A stretch of DNA of 64,000 nucleotides from Mucilaginibacter rubeus (GTDB lineage Bacteria > Bacteroidota > Bacteroidia > Sphingobacteriales > Sphingobacteriaceae). The notes under the pieces were generated by a model, which saw only the letters and a list, made by a program, of their open reading frames with translations, ran no database searches and was not told the origin of the DNA. Both the position numbers and the translations under genes were made by a program. The stretch is taken from positions 372,001 to 436,000 of the forward strand of contig NZ_BMKD01000004.1 of NCBI RefSeq assembly GCF_014643835.1, in the 5' to 3' direction. This document shows positions 52,915 through 61,527 of this stretch, one piece after another. Within the stretch, counting starts at the first letter, position 1, and every line of letters begins with the position of its first letter.

Positions 52915-53619
52915 TCATAACTGGCCCGGCGCAGGTTTGATGATGATTTCGTCGACATTGGCGCCGGGGCTCATCCTGTAAATATTGATGATTGCCGATG
53001 CTATGTCTTCGGGCAGCACCATGGTATTTGGGTCAACCACCGCGCCTTTCCATGAATCCGTTAACGTTGATCCCGGAATTACGGCCGTAACTTTTACACC
53101 ATGCTCCTGCATCTCGAGCCTCATTACTCTTGTTAGACCTAACAACGCATACTTTGTTACACTGTAACTACCCGCTTGTGGCACCGGGTTTATAGCGGCT
53201 ACCGAACATATATTAAAAAAGTGGCCTTTATGCGCCTTTGCCATGGTTTTACCAAAATAACGGTACAACTCATAGGCCGGCATCAGGTTGGTATTCATCT
53301 GTACCTGAAGGGTATCCTCGTTATCATCCAATATACTTGCGGGGATGAACGTGCCCAGGTTATTTACTACAACATCAATAAAACCAAATTCTGCTTCTGC
53401 TGCAGCTGCAAATTTCAGCAGTTCGGCTTTATTACTGCCATCGGCCTTCATAGCAAAAACCTTTACCTCGGCATCAAATTGTTCAAGCTCATCTTTAAAA
53501 TTCAATAATTCCTGCTCGTTCCGCGAACAAATTGCCACGTTTAATCCTTCATTAGCAAAAGCAATTGCAATTGAGCGGCCCATGCCTTTAGTTGAACCGG
53601 TGATGAGTACGTTTTTCAT
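52915..53619 (-). CDS. SDR-family oxidoreductase (3-ketoacyl reductase-like)
   Basis: A 234-residue classical short-chain dehydrogenase. Cofactor motif ITGSTKGMGRSIAIAFANEG, NNLG in VVVNNLGTFIPA, catalytic Ser in NICSVAAINP and the Tyr-x-x-x-Lys in GSYSVTKYALLGL. The CSRNEQ stretch after the second strand suggests NADPH preference. The substrate is not predictable. The C-terminus DEIIIKPAPGQL is a family-typical dimer strand. Confidence 0.93.
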   Translation of the reverse strand: MKNVLITGSTKGMGRSIAIAFANEGLNVAICSRNEQELLNFKDELEQFDAEVKVFAMKADGSNKAELLKFAAAAEAEFGFIDVVVNNLGTFIPASILDDNEDTLQVQMNTNLMPAYELYRYFGKTMAKAHKGHFFNICSVAAINPVPQAGSYSVTKYALLGLTRVMRLEMQEHGVKVTAVIPGSTLTDSWKGAVVDPNTMVLPEDIASAIINIYRMSPGANVDEIIIKPAPGQL

Positions 53620-53786
53620 ATTGTTTAAATTAATTTTTATAGTTAGTGAAGCTTTATGCCCGCAATTTACGTAAGCAGAGTAATTGAAACGCTTATAAAA
53701 TTGAATTTAAATGACTGGTTTTAACACCTGACCATTTAGGCTTAAAGGTAAAAAGCGTATTTTTAACCGATTTTTTATGCATCTAC

Positions 53787-54518
53787 ATGTTTCATAGCTT
53801 AGGAAAATATATACTCTTACTGCGTTTAAGTTTCAGGAAACCCGAAAAATTCAGTGTATACTGGGCCGAGATCATGCGTGAGATGGTTTCGGTGGGTATT
53901 GGCTCTTTAGGCATTGTTGCTATTATTTCGCTTTTTATTGGCGCGGTAGCTACCATCCAAACGGCTTTCCAGCTTATCAGCGATTTTATCCCCAAAACAG
54001 TGGTAGGAGGTATTACCCGCGATTCAACTATCCTGGAGTTTAGCCCAACCATATCGGCACTGGTATTGGCCGGCCGTGTAGGCTCGGCCATGGCATCGCA
54101 AATTGGCACAATGCGCGTTACCGAACAGATAGATGCCCTGGAAATTATGGGTGTAAACGCCCCTGGTTATTTGATATCGCCTAAAATCATTTCCGGTGTT
54201 ACCATGATCCCCTTACTGGTTATTGTTTCTGTAGGTTTAGGATTAACCGGCGGCTATATTGCCTGCTGGGCATCAAATGATGTATCAACCAATGATTATT
54301 TGAGAGGCCTGACCGACGGATTTAACCCGGTTATTGTCACTGTTTGCGCCGTTAAAGCGATATCATTCGGCTTCGTAATTACCTCCATATGTTCATACCA
54401 GGGCTTTTATGTTAACGGCGGATCACTTGAGGTTGGCCAATCTGCAACACGCGGAGTGGTGTGGAGCTGTATCATGATCCTGTTTTGTGACCTTATCATT
54501 TCACGCCTGTTACTATGA
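53787..54518 (+). CDS. MlaE-family ABC transporter permease
   Basis: A 243-residue inner-membrane permease with about five helices. REMVSVGIGSLGIVAIISLF, GRVGSAMASQIGTMRVTEQI (the loop before the coupling region) and DALEIMGVNAPGYLISPKII are MlaE signatures. With the ATPase that follows (4-bp ATGA overlap) it forms the Mla/MCE lipid-transport core. These systems move phospholipids between membranes. The MCE (MlaD-type) substrate-binding gene is not adjacent. Confidence 0.95.
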   Translation: MFHSLGKYILLLRLSFRKPEKFSVYWAEIMREMVSVGIGSLGIVAIISLFIGAVATIQTAFQLISDFIPKTVVGGITRDSTILEFSPTISALVLAGRVGSAMASQIGTMRVTEQIDALEIMGVNAPGYLISPKIISGVTMIPLLVIVSVGLGLTGGYIACWASNDVSTNDYLRGLTDGFNPVIVTVCAVKAISFGFVITSICSYQGFYVNGGSLEVGQSATRGVVWSCIMILFCDLIISRLLL

Positions 54519-55267
54519 TCGAAATACAAGACGTATATAAAAGCTTCGGCGAAAACGAAGTACTGAAGGGCATCACTGCAATTTTCCATCCCGGAAAAAA
54601 CAACCTGATCATCGGTGGGTCTGGTTCTGGTAAAACCACTTTGCTTAAATGCATTGTTGGGCTGCATGAACCTACTAAGGGCGATGTGATTTTTGATGGC
54701 GAGAATTTTACCAATATGAATTTTGAGCAACGCGTGCCTATCCGTACTCAAATAGGGATGCTTTTTCAGAACTCGGCCCTTTTTGACTCCATGACGGTTG
54801 AGCAAAACATTATGTTTCCGCTTAACCTGTTCACCGATCAATCAAAAAGCGAAAAACTTGACCGCGCCAACTTTTGTCTCGAAAGGGTTAACCTTGCCGG
54901 CAAAAACAAATTATATCCATCCGAACTATCAGGAGGTATGAAAAAACGTGTGGGTATCGCCCGCGCCATTTCCATGCAACCTAAATATTTGTTTGTTGAC
55001 GAACCTAACTCGGGTCTTGATCCGGTAACATCTATCCTGATAGATGAACTGATTGCCGAACTTACAGCAGAGTACAGCATTACTACTGTAGTGGTAACCC
55101 ACGATATGAACTCGGTAATGGGTATTGGCGATCACATCATTTTCCTTCACCAGGGTAAAAAATGGTGGGAAGGATCGAATAAGGAGATAGCCAAAACCGA
55201 CAACAAAGAGCTCAACGAATTTGTATTTGCCAGTCCGTTTATGCGGGCAGCGAAGGCTACGCTATAG
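54515..55267 (+). CDS. MlaF-family ABC transporter ATPase
   Basis: A 250-residue ATPase. Walker A GGSGSGKTTLLK, Q-loop region GMLFQNSALFDSMTVEQNI, signature LSGGMKKRVGIARAISMQ, Walker B YLFVDEPNSGLDP and a switch His in VVTHDMNSV. It powers the permease encoded just before it. Lipid export versus import cannot be told. Confidence 0.96.
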   Translation: MIEIQDVYKSFGENEVLKGITAIFHPGKNNLIIGGSGSGKTTLLKCIVGLHEPTKGDVIFDGENFTNMNFEQRVPIRTQIGMLFQNSALFDSMTVEQNIMFPLNLFTDQSKSEKLDRANFCLERVNLAGKNKLYPSELSGGMKKRVGIARAISMQPKYLFVDEPNSGLDPVTSILIDELIAELTAEYSITTVVVTHDMNSVMGIGDHIIFLHQGKKWWEGSNKEIAKTDNKELNEFVFASPFMRAAKATL

Positions 55268-55270
55268 CGA

Positions 55271-55443
55271 GTCAGAAGTGGGAGGTCCGAAAGTCCGAAA
55301 GAAAGCATTTTTGTGTGAAAATTGAGAGATCGAAAGTCCGTAGGAAAAACCTTAGATTTGCGCAATTAAATTAATTAACGCAAGATTTCCGGCAATAGAC
55401 TTCTCTATCTTTCGGACATCCGACTTACGGACTTTCGGACTTC
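55271..55443. repeat. Degenerate tandem-word inverted repeat (GTCCGAAA type)
   Basis: Left arm 55271-55305 (GTCAGAAGTGGGAGGTCCGA, AAGTCCGAAAG) and right arm 55400-55443 (CTTTCGGACATCCGACTTAC, GGACTTTCGGAC), about 95 nt apart. It fills the gap between mlaF-like and methyltransferase genes. Confidence 0.7.
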
Positions 55444-55449
55444 AAAAAA

Positions 55450-56340
55450 ATGATCCAATTACTTACCCCAACGCACTGGAAAGATTACGAACTGATTGAT
55501 TGCGGCGACTTTGAAAAGCTGGAACGTTTTGGGAATATCATACTCATCCGTCCCGAACCGCAGGCGGTTTGGAACAAAACCCTGCCCGCTTCAGAGTGGC
55601 AGCGTCTACACCATATCAAGTTTAAAGGCCGTTCGGCAACATCAGGCGAGTGGTTGAAAAAAGATCCTAAAACTCCCGACCGCTGGCATATCGAATATAA
55701 AAACAAGGAAGCCGCCATTAAATTCAGGCTGGGCCTTACCTCGTTTAAACATGTTGGTATCTTCCCGGAACAGGCTGTAAACTGGGATTACATTAGCCAA
55801 AACGTTAAACGCTTCAAAACGCCAGATCCTAAAGTACTTAACCTGTTTGCCTATACCGGCGGTGCTTCATTAATTGCGCGCGCCGCAGGTGCCGATACCA
55901 CTCACGTTGACTCCATTAAACAAGTAGTTACCTGGGCCAATGAAAACCAGGAAATTTCAGGACTTAAAGATATACGCTGGGTTGTTGAGGATGCTCTGAA
56001 GTTTGTTAAACGCGAATTGAAACGCAGTAAAAAATACAATGGCATCATTCTCGATCCGCCAGCTTACGGCAATGGGCCAAACGGCGAAAAATGGAAACTG
56101 GAAGATAATATCACCGAAATGATGCGTGATGTAACCCAACTGCTCGACCCTGAAGAGCATTTCCTGATCCTGAACACTTACTCTCTTGGATTTTCATCTG
56201 TAATAGTTGAAAACCTCATTAAAAGCTCGTTCCCGCAGGTGCAAAACCTCGAAATTGGCGAGCTTTACCTGCAGGCCACAGCCGGGTCAAAACTACCTTT
56301 AGGGGTTTTTGGAAAGTTTCATAAAATTAAAAGTAATTAA
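55450..56340 (+). CDS. Class I SAM-dependent methyltransferase (RlmI-like)
   Basis: A 296-residue enzyme. Motif I is KVLNLFAYTGGASLIARAAG (SAM binding), the acidic motif II is in THVDSIKQVV, and motif IV is GIILDPPAYGNGPNG, a DPPxY-type loop as in RNA cytosine-C5 or guanine-N2 methyltransferases of the RlmI/RlmK group. The N-terminal strands form the PUA-like or adapter part. It probably methylates 23S rRNA; the target base is not predictable. Confidence 0.9.
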   Translation: MIQLLTPTHWKDYELIDCGDFEKLERFGNIILIRPEPQAVWNKTLPASEWQRLHHIKFKGRSATSGEWLKKDPKTPDRWHIEYKNKEAAIKFRLGLTSFKHVGIFPEQAVNWDYISQNVKRFKTPDPKVLNLFAYTGGASLIARAAGADTTHVDSIKQVVTWANENQEISGLKDIRWVVEDALKFVKRELKRSKKYNGIILDPPAYGNGPNGEKWKLEDNITEMMRDVTQLLDPEEHFLILNTYSLGFSSVIVENLIKSSFPQVQNLEIGELYLQATAGSKLPLGVFGKFHKIKSN

Positions 56341-56460
56341 TTTCCAATATCTATCTTTGGCGGCGACCAAACCAACACAATTGCTGCTTTATAAGTAGCT
56401 GGAAATTAAATTAATTAAACACGCCTTACATACACCTGCATTATATTGAAAGTTAAAACA

Positions 56461-57534
56461 ATGAAATTAAAAACGCTTGTACTATCCGCTACATTTGTGG
56501 CATCGGCAGCTTTGCTTTTAAACAGCTGCTCACAAAACGGCAGCAATGCCAAAACCGACGGTAAAAAAACCGCAGCTGCAGTTAAAGGTGATTCGGCCCA
56601 GGCTGAAACAGCAGATACCTTAAGCGTTAAAAAATCCACCTACCCTCCTATTGATAAAAAGCTGTACGATTCGTTGATGAAATTCAACGCGCATGGTGAT
56701 ACTACAGGCAGGTGGCCAGTAAAAAATACGCCTTATCCAATTGGTGGAGCTATTTTACCATTCAAACGTGTAGTTGCTTATTACGGTAACCTATACTCAA
56801 AAAGAATGGGCATTTTGGGCGAATTGCCGCCAAAAGAAATGCTTGCCAAATTAAAAGGCGAAGTAAAACACTGGGAAAAGGCAGATCCTAAAACTCCTGT
56901 TCAACCTGCGTTGCATTACATTGCCGTTGTAGCCCAGGGCGATGGCGGTAAAGACGGCAAATTCCGTTATCGTATGCCATTTAAACAGATCGACAGTGTA
57001 TTGGTACTGGCTAAAAAAGCCCATGCTATTGTATTTTTAGATGTACAGGTAGCTTTAAGCAACATCCGCGCGGAATTACCACTACTTGAAAAATACCTGG
57101 AATTGCCACAAGTACATTTTGGTATGGACCCTGAGTTTTCAATGAAAGACGGAACTCACCCAGGTAAAAAGATTGGCACTTATGATGCCGATGACATCAA
57201 CTACGTATCAGACTATCTTGCCAAAATTGTTAAGAAAAATGGACTGCCGCCAAAAATCCTGATAGTTCACCGCTTTACTAAAAAGATGGTGACCAATTAT
57301 AAGAGTATCAAATTGCACCCGGAAATTCAACTGGTAATGAACATGGATGGCTGGGGCGAACCTGACCTAAAAACCGGCACTTACCGCTACTTCATTAACC
57401 AGGAGCCGGTACAGTTTACAGGCTTTAAATTGTTTTACAAAAACGATATCAAAAAACCACCTCACCACATGTTAACCCCTGAGGAGGTTTTATCAAGATA
57501 CAAACCATACCCGATTTATATCCAGTATCAATAA
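56461..57534 (+). CDS. Lipoprotein of unknown function
   Basis: A 357-residue exported protein. The start at 56461 (MKLKTLVLSATFVASAALLL) is chosen over 56446. The lipobox is LLLNSCSQN. A Lys/Ala-rich linker follows. The body has FKRVVAYYGNLYSKRMGILG and YIAVVAQGDGGKDGKFRYRM, then ILIVHRFTKKMVTNYKSIKL and ELPLLEKYLELPQVHFGMDP. These suggest a TIM-barrel-like glycoside or amidohydrolase fold, but no family was recognised with confidence. A terminator follows. Confidence 0.7.
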   Translation: MKLKTLVLSATFVASAALLLNSCSQNGSNAKTDGKKTAAAVKGDSAQAETADTLSVKKSTYPPIDKKLYDSLMKFNAHGDTTGRWPVKNTPYPIGGAILPFKRVVAYYGNLYSKRMGILGELPPKEMLAKLKGEVKHWEKADPKTPVQPALHYIAVVAQGDGGKDGKFRYRMPFKQIDSVLVLAKKAHAIVFLDVQVALSNIRAELPLLEKYLELPQVHFGMDPEFSMKDGTHPGKKIGTYDADDINYVSDYLAKIVKKNGLPPKILIVHRFTKKMVTNYKSIKLHPEIQLVMNMDGWGEPDLKTGTYRYFINQEPVQFTGFKLFYKNDIKKPPHHMLTPEEVLSRYKPYPIYIQYQ

Positions 57535-57682
57535 GTTGGAAGTCTTAAGTCGAGAGTCTAAGTAGGAAGTTAAAAGTCCTGAGTAGTAATAATATATTAT
57601 TTACTCAGGGCTTTTGCATTTAAAGCCATATACTTGAAAAATCAATTTTTGACTTAGAACTCCGAACTTAAGACTTAGAACT
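57535..57682. repeat. Degenerate tandem-word inverted repeat (AGTCTTAAGTC type)
   Basis: Left arm 57535-57575 (TTGGAAGTCTTAAGTCGAGA...) and right arm 57650-57682 (GACTTAGAACTCCGAACTTA, AGACTTAGAAC) flank a terminator hairpin (57572-57615). The right arm runs into the start codon of the Gfo gene. Confidence 0.68.
57572..57615 (+). terminator. Terminator of the 56461 lipoprotein
   Basis: AAAGTCCTGAGTA and TACTCAGGGCTTTT, one G-U pair, AT-rich loop, then TGC. Confidence 0.75.
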
Positions 57683-58648
57683 ATGTTTAAATGGGGCATT
57701 ATTGGATGCGGGCGTATTGCACACAGATTTATGCAGGGTTTCGCAGTTGTTGATGGCGTTGAACTTGCAGCATCCTATTCGCGTAGAGCTGAAACTGTTG
57801 ATGCCTTTGTTGCACAATATGGTGGTATAGCTTGTAGAAGTATCGATGAATTACTCGCCAGTGATATCGATGCAGTTTATATAGCTACGCTGCCTGACAG
57901 CCATGCCGCCTATAGCATTGCCGCGCTTAAAGCAGGTAAACATGTGCTTTGCGAAAAACCGGTTACCGTAAACCTTGCCGAGTTGGATAATGTACTTGCC
58001 GTTGCCAAACATACCGGCTTGCTTTTTATGGAAGGAATGAAACCGCCCTTCTACCCTTTATACAGTAAATTAAAAGAATATATTACTGATGACCCTATAG
58101 GTCCTGTTGGCTATATACGCGCCGGATCGGCCGTGGCCGATTGTCCGCCCGATCATCCAAATTACAATCTTGAACTTGTCGGTGGTAGCCTCATGGGGAT
58201 TGCCATTTACGAAGCCTTTTTGGCACTCGACTGGCTCGGCCCCATGCAGGACATCCAAACCATGGGCAGGTTTGGTGAAACCGGGATTGATATGTTTGCT
58301 ATATTCCAGACCCTGCATCAAAATGGGTACGCGCAATTGTATTGTGGTTTTGATATGCATGGCAAAGGAGATGCACTGATAGTAGGAACATTAGGACACA
58401 TCACCATCCACAAAAACTGGTGGAACCCGGCAAAGGCCACTATTAGTTATCTTGATGGCCGTACCATAGAACTGGATGAACCATTTACCGCCGGAGGGCT
58501 TAACTATGAGATCATCCATTTTTGTGAACTTATAAAACAAGGCAAAACCGAAAGCTTGGTACTGCCTCATGATCTATCCAGGCAGATGATTGCCATGATA
58601 GATCAGGCAAGGGAGCAAATAGGGTTAAAGTATCCGGTGGAAAAGTAG
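57683..58648 (+). CDS. Gfo/Idh/MocA-family oxidoreductase
   Basis: A 321-residue NAD(P)-dependent enzyme. Rossmann motif GIIGCGRIAHRFMQG, then the conserved LCEKPVTVN (Glu-Lys-Pro binds the nicotinamide and the Lys is catalytic). The C-terminal alpha/beta domain shapes a sugar pocket (GGSLMGIAIYEAFLALDWLG). It would oxidise a sugar, inositol or diol. It stands alone. Confidence 0.92.
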   Translation: MFKWGIIGCGRIAHRFMQGFAVVDGVELAASYSRRAETVDAFVAQYGGIACRSIDELLASDIDAVYIATLPDSHAAYSIAALKAGKHVLCEKPVTVNLAELDNVLAVAKHTGLLFMEGMKPPFYPLYSKLKEYITDDPIGPVGYIRAGSAVADCPPDHPNYNLELVGGSLMGIAIYEAFLALDWLGPMQDIQTMGRFGETGIDMFAIFQTLHQNGYAQLYCGFDMHGKGDALIVGTLGHITIHKNWWNPAKATISYLDGRTIELDEPFTAGGLNYEIIHFCELIKQGKTESLVLPHDLSRQMIAMIDQAREQIGLKYPVEK

Positions 58649-58698
58649 AATCTATAATAAACTTTGCTGGCGCAAGTTTTGTGCGATAGCCGGAGCAC

Positions 58699-58758
58699 GG
58701 CTAACTTGTGCCTTCTACGTCATGCAAAGGGACAAAGCAGGAAAAGCACAAGTCAGCC
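58699..58758. repeat. Imperfect inverted repeat (GGCTAACTTGTGC)
   Basis: GGCTAACTTGTGC (58699-58711) and GCACAAGTCAGCC (58746-58758), one mismatch, 34-nt centre. Convergent gap between the Gfo and metallophosphoesterase genes. A possible terminator, lacking a T-run. Confidence 0.55.
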
Positions 58759-58821
58759 ACCCACATACCCAGGGCTCAAGACTTTCGCTAAAAATACTCC
58801 ATAATAAATCCGAAATTCTAT

Positions 58822-59667
58822 TTACAGTTTAGCTGAGTTTAGCACCGGGTTTTGGCTTGCGTTTACCTGGTAGGTGTAGATAGCATTTTGCTCATCAACT
58901 TCAACTATGCGATAGCCTTTGTAGTCAGTACCCCAGTCACCGCCTATATGCGAATCAAAAAAATGTGGGAGTTTATCGGTATAACGTACGCCATCTAACA
59001 AATGATCATGCCCATGAAAAACAGCTTTAACGTTGGGATAAGCATGCAGCAATTGGATAGTTTCAGGGCAATCGACAAATACATCATTCTTAACCCATTT
59101 GGTAGGCGGGATGTGCAGTATCACAAAAACTATCTTTTTATCTGCAAGTTTGTCTAATGAAGCTTTCAGAAAAGCATTATTGGGGCATGTATAAACGCCT
59201 TTTGTATCAGCGGTGTGAGCCAGTACAAAACCTATATCGCCAAACTCTACCGTGTATTTATCCTCATAACCAAAAGCGTTCTTCCAAACCGTGGCATCCG
59301 CAAAATCATGATTGCCGGGGATGGTATGATAAGGAACATTTAATTTATCAAGGTATTTAGTTTTGATCTCAGGGAGCAAGTCGGGGCGGTTGTGTACCAG
59401 GTCGCCGTTAACAATCACAAAATCAAGGTGGTTTTTGCTATGATCTTCGTTAAGCCATTTAACCATGTTGCCGGTGTGCAACGTAAAATCCGTTTTCGGC
59501 TGTCCGTAATGAATGTCAGAGGCTAAAGCAAACCTTAATTTTAGTTTGGCTTTGGTGGCACGGCTATACCGGTTATTTTCAGTGGCAAAACTATTGACAG
59601 CAGGTAAAAGACTTAAAGCGGCTACACCAGTTAAGGCAGTGCCAAAAAATTCGCGGCGCGAGGTCAT
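58822..59667 (-). CDS. Tat-exported metallophosphoesterase
   Basis: A 281-residue calcineurin-like phosphoesterase. TSRREFFGTALTGVAALSLL is a twin-arginine signal, so it is exported folded. Metal and catalytic motifs are present: ASDIHYG, NGDLVHNRPD, GNHD (PGNHDFAD), HIPPTKW and HGHDH. It would hydrolyse phosphomono- or diesters in the periplasm. It lies with GDPD and phosphatase genes, supporting a phosphoester role. Confidence 0.93.
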   Translation of the reverse strand: MTSRREFFGTALTGVAALSLLPAVNSFATENNRYSRATKAKLKLRFALASDIHYGQPKTDFTLHTGNMVKWLNEDHSKNHLDFVIVNGDLVHNRPDLLPEIKTKYLDKLNVPYHTIPGNHDFADATVWKNAFGYEDKYTVEFGDIGFVLAHTADTKGVYTCPNNAFLKASLDKLADKKIVFVILHIPPTKWVKNDVFVDCPETIQLLHAYPNVKAVFHGHDHLLDGVRYTDKLPHFFDSHIGGDWGTDYKGYRIVEVDEQNAIYTYQVNASQNPVLNSAKL

Positions 59668-59762
59668 AGGTAATTATTTTATGACAAAGGTAGGCTTGGG
59701 GTGTTAAATGAAAGTTAAAAAAACACCTAATTTGACTTGTCCTGATATAAACCGTATGAAGC

Positions 59763-60329
59763 TTACTCCAGTTTTAACGGCGGACCCACTATTTGCATAT
59801 CATGGTCGTTAAAAATTTTGGCGAGTTCCTGTTTTGTTGGTTCATGATCCAATGCTTGCATTGTTACAAAAAAATCTTCAAGCTTACCAGCAGGTTGAAA
59901 CGTAACCGTCATTTTTCCTTTTTCAGATACTTGTGTCCATGCATGTGGTACATTTCGGGGTAAAAAAACACTATCGCCTGTACTCAAATGGAACTTATCT
60001 TCACCAACCTGGAAGTAGTAGGCGCCATCTAAAACATAAAATATCTCGTCTTGCAAGGGATGCACATGCAATGGAGTACCCCGGCCTTGCGATAAACTTG
60101 TTTGTTCAAAAATAGCCAGGTCTCCGTCGGTATCACTGCCAGATACTTTCACATCCATTATATTTGAATTGACCCCTTTTAATTTAATATGCCCATGTAT
60201 GCGGCCCTCTCCCGCACCTATTTTAAATCCTTTGTTTACCCGCATAAATCTCTTTACATCTATAGAAAAGGACGTTAAAGGCATTGCAGCAAAAGCTAAC
60301 ATGGCAGTAATGAAATTATTTCTTTTCAT
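59763..60329 (-). CDS. Cupin-domain protein
   Basis: A 188-residue protein with an N-terminal hydrophobic signal (NFITAMLAFAAMPLTSF). The cupin motifs are HVHPLQDEIFYVLDGAYYFQ (His-x-His ... Glu) and VFLPRNVPHAWTQ (final His), so the metal site is complete. Cupin enzymes are diverse and function is open. It is 95 bp upstream of the metallophosphoesterase start, same strand. Confidence 0.85.
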   Translation of the reverse strand: MKRNNFITAMLAFAAMPLTSFSIDVKRFMRVNKGFKIGAGEGRIHGHIKLKGVNSNIMDVKVSGSDTDGDLAIFEQTSLSQGRGTPLHVHPLQDEIFYVLDGAYYFQVGEDKFHLSTGDSVFLPRNVPHAWTQVSEKGKMTVTFQPAGKLEDFFVTMQALDHEPTKQELAKIFNDHDMQIVGPPLKLE

Positions 60330-60605
60330 GGCAAAGCGGTTTTACATTGGTTTATAAAAAGAAACCCGTTAATATCTTACCTAATTGATATAAAAGTAGT
60401 TATAATTATTCAGTTACGCTAATCCTACGTATTCTTACGTAATCGGGGTACCGTTTTAGTTGATATATATATTCCGAGGGCTTTAATATTGCCTGCAACC
60501 TTTACCGGTTAGATGGGCATACCGAAAGGTCGCGGCGCGAGGTCATAGGATATTATTTCATTTGCAAACGTTGCTCTGTTATGGTAAATGACAGTTAAGA
60601 AACTA
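60330..60605. other. Gap with a relic of a second metallophosphoesterase start
   Basis: On the minus strand around 60530-60600 the sequence CCTATGACCTCGCGCCGCGA repeats the start of the 58822 gene (identical 19-nt core at 59650-59668), with similar upstream flank (GTTAAGAAAC versus GTTAAAAAAAC). The copied frame stops after about 14 codons. No other gene seen. Confidence 0.7.
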
Positions 60606-60695
60606 TCTGAATCAGAATTTTCAAAATGCTTGAATTTTCAGAATTAAACACATCACATTCCGGACATTCTTAAATTCTGAAAATTCTGATTCAGA
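60606..60695 (-). terminator. 18-bp inverted repeat after the GDPD gene
   Basis: TCTGAATCAGAATTTTCA (60606-60623) and TGAAAATTCTGATTCAGA (60678-60695), exact, 54 nt apart, 5 bp after the GDPD stop. It belongs to the tandem-word type (CAGAATTTTCA words repeat between). It may end the operon. Confidence 0.6.
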
Positions 60696-60699
60696 CAAT

Positions 60700-61521
60700 T
60701 TACCTCAACCCCTTTTCTTTTAAAAACTTCACCAAAGCGGCAGGATGGTCTGTTTGTAAACCTTTTAAACCTGCTACAAGGGCTTTGTTCCAATCCGCAG
60801 GGCCTTCACCTACACTTTGGATATCAGGCCAAACCGGGATGTGGTATTCTCCGGCCAAGGCCACCATATCAGCAGTGTATTGGTTATAAGATCCGTCAAG
60901 AATATCGGGGTGATACTGATCAATGAAGCTTTTTATGCCGGCAGTATTTTTAACACTATCGGGCAGGCTCAGCATCAGCGGCATTTTGGGGGCAGCTTTT
61001 CGCCAGCCTGTAAACTGAGCCGCGCTGTTGATATAAACCAATATCTGTTTTTCCATGCCATATTCTTTGATCGTTTGGTAAGCCTGTTCGGGGTCTGCAG
61101 CCTTAAAATCAAGGTAGATCCCTATCCGGTTTTTACACAATTGCAGGATCTGCTTAAAGGTTGGGATCCGAAATACCTCTTTGCTTGCAGTGTCCTTGCT
61201 TTTTACCTTTAACTGCAATAGCTCCGCAAGTGTAAAATCCTTCAGTTGGCCTTTGCCATCAGTCATGCGGTTAATGCTGCCATCATGCATGCTTACCAGC
61301 TCGCCATCTTTGGTGGTACGCAGGTCTATCTCTACATAATCCGCCTCATTTTTTATTGCCCCCTTATACGCTTCAAGCGTGTTCTCCGGATAAATGACGT
61401 GATCGCCGCGGTGGGCAGCGACTATAAACTTATGCCTTGAAACAGGAGCCGGGTTGGCCTGCCACCCATCACCGGGTAGCAGCCATAGTAAACCCAAAAT
61501 TGTTAATAGTTGAAAACGCAT
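60700..61521 (-). CDS. Exported glycerophosphodiester phosphodiesterase
   Basis: A 273-residue protein with a signal peptide (LLTILGLLWLLPGDGWQANP). The GDPD barrel has AAHRGDHVIYPENTLEAY (catalytic His-Arg, Glu), DYVEIDLRTTKDG (metal Glu, Asp) and VSMHDGSINRMTDG (second His). It cleaves glycerophosphodiesters such as glycerophosphocholine into glycerol-3-phosphate and alcohol. It lies 6 bp after the phosphatase gene. Confidence 0.95.
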   Translation of the reverse strand: MRFQLLTILGLLWLLPGDGWQANPAPVSRHKFIVAAHRGDHVIYPENTLEAYKGAIKNEADYVEIDLRTTKDGELVSMHDGSINRMTDGKGQLKDFTLAELLQLKVKSKDTASKEVFRIPTFKQILQLCKNRIGIYLDFKAADPEQAYQTIKEYGMEKQILVYINSAAQFTGWRKAAPKMPLMLSLPDSVKNTAGIKSFIDQYHPDILDGSYNQYTADMVALAGEYHIPVWPDIQSVGEGPADWNKALVAGLKGLQTDHPAALVKFLKEKGLR

Positions 61522-61527
61522 CGTTAT

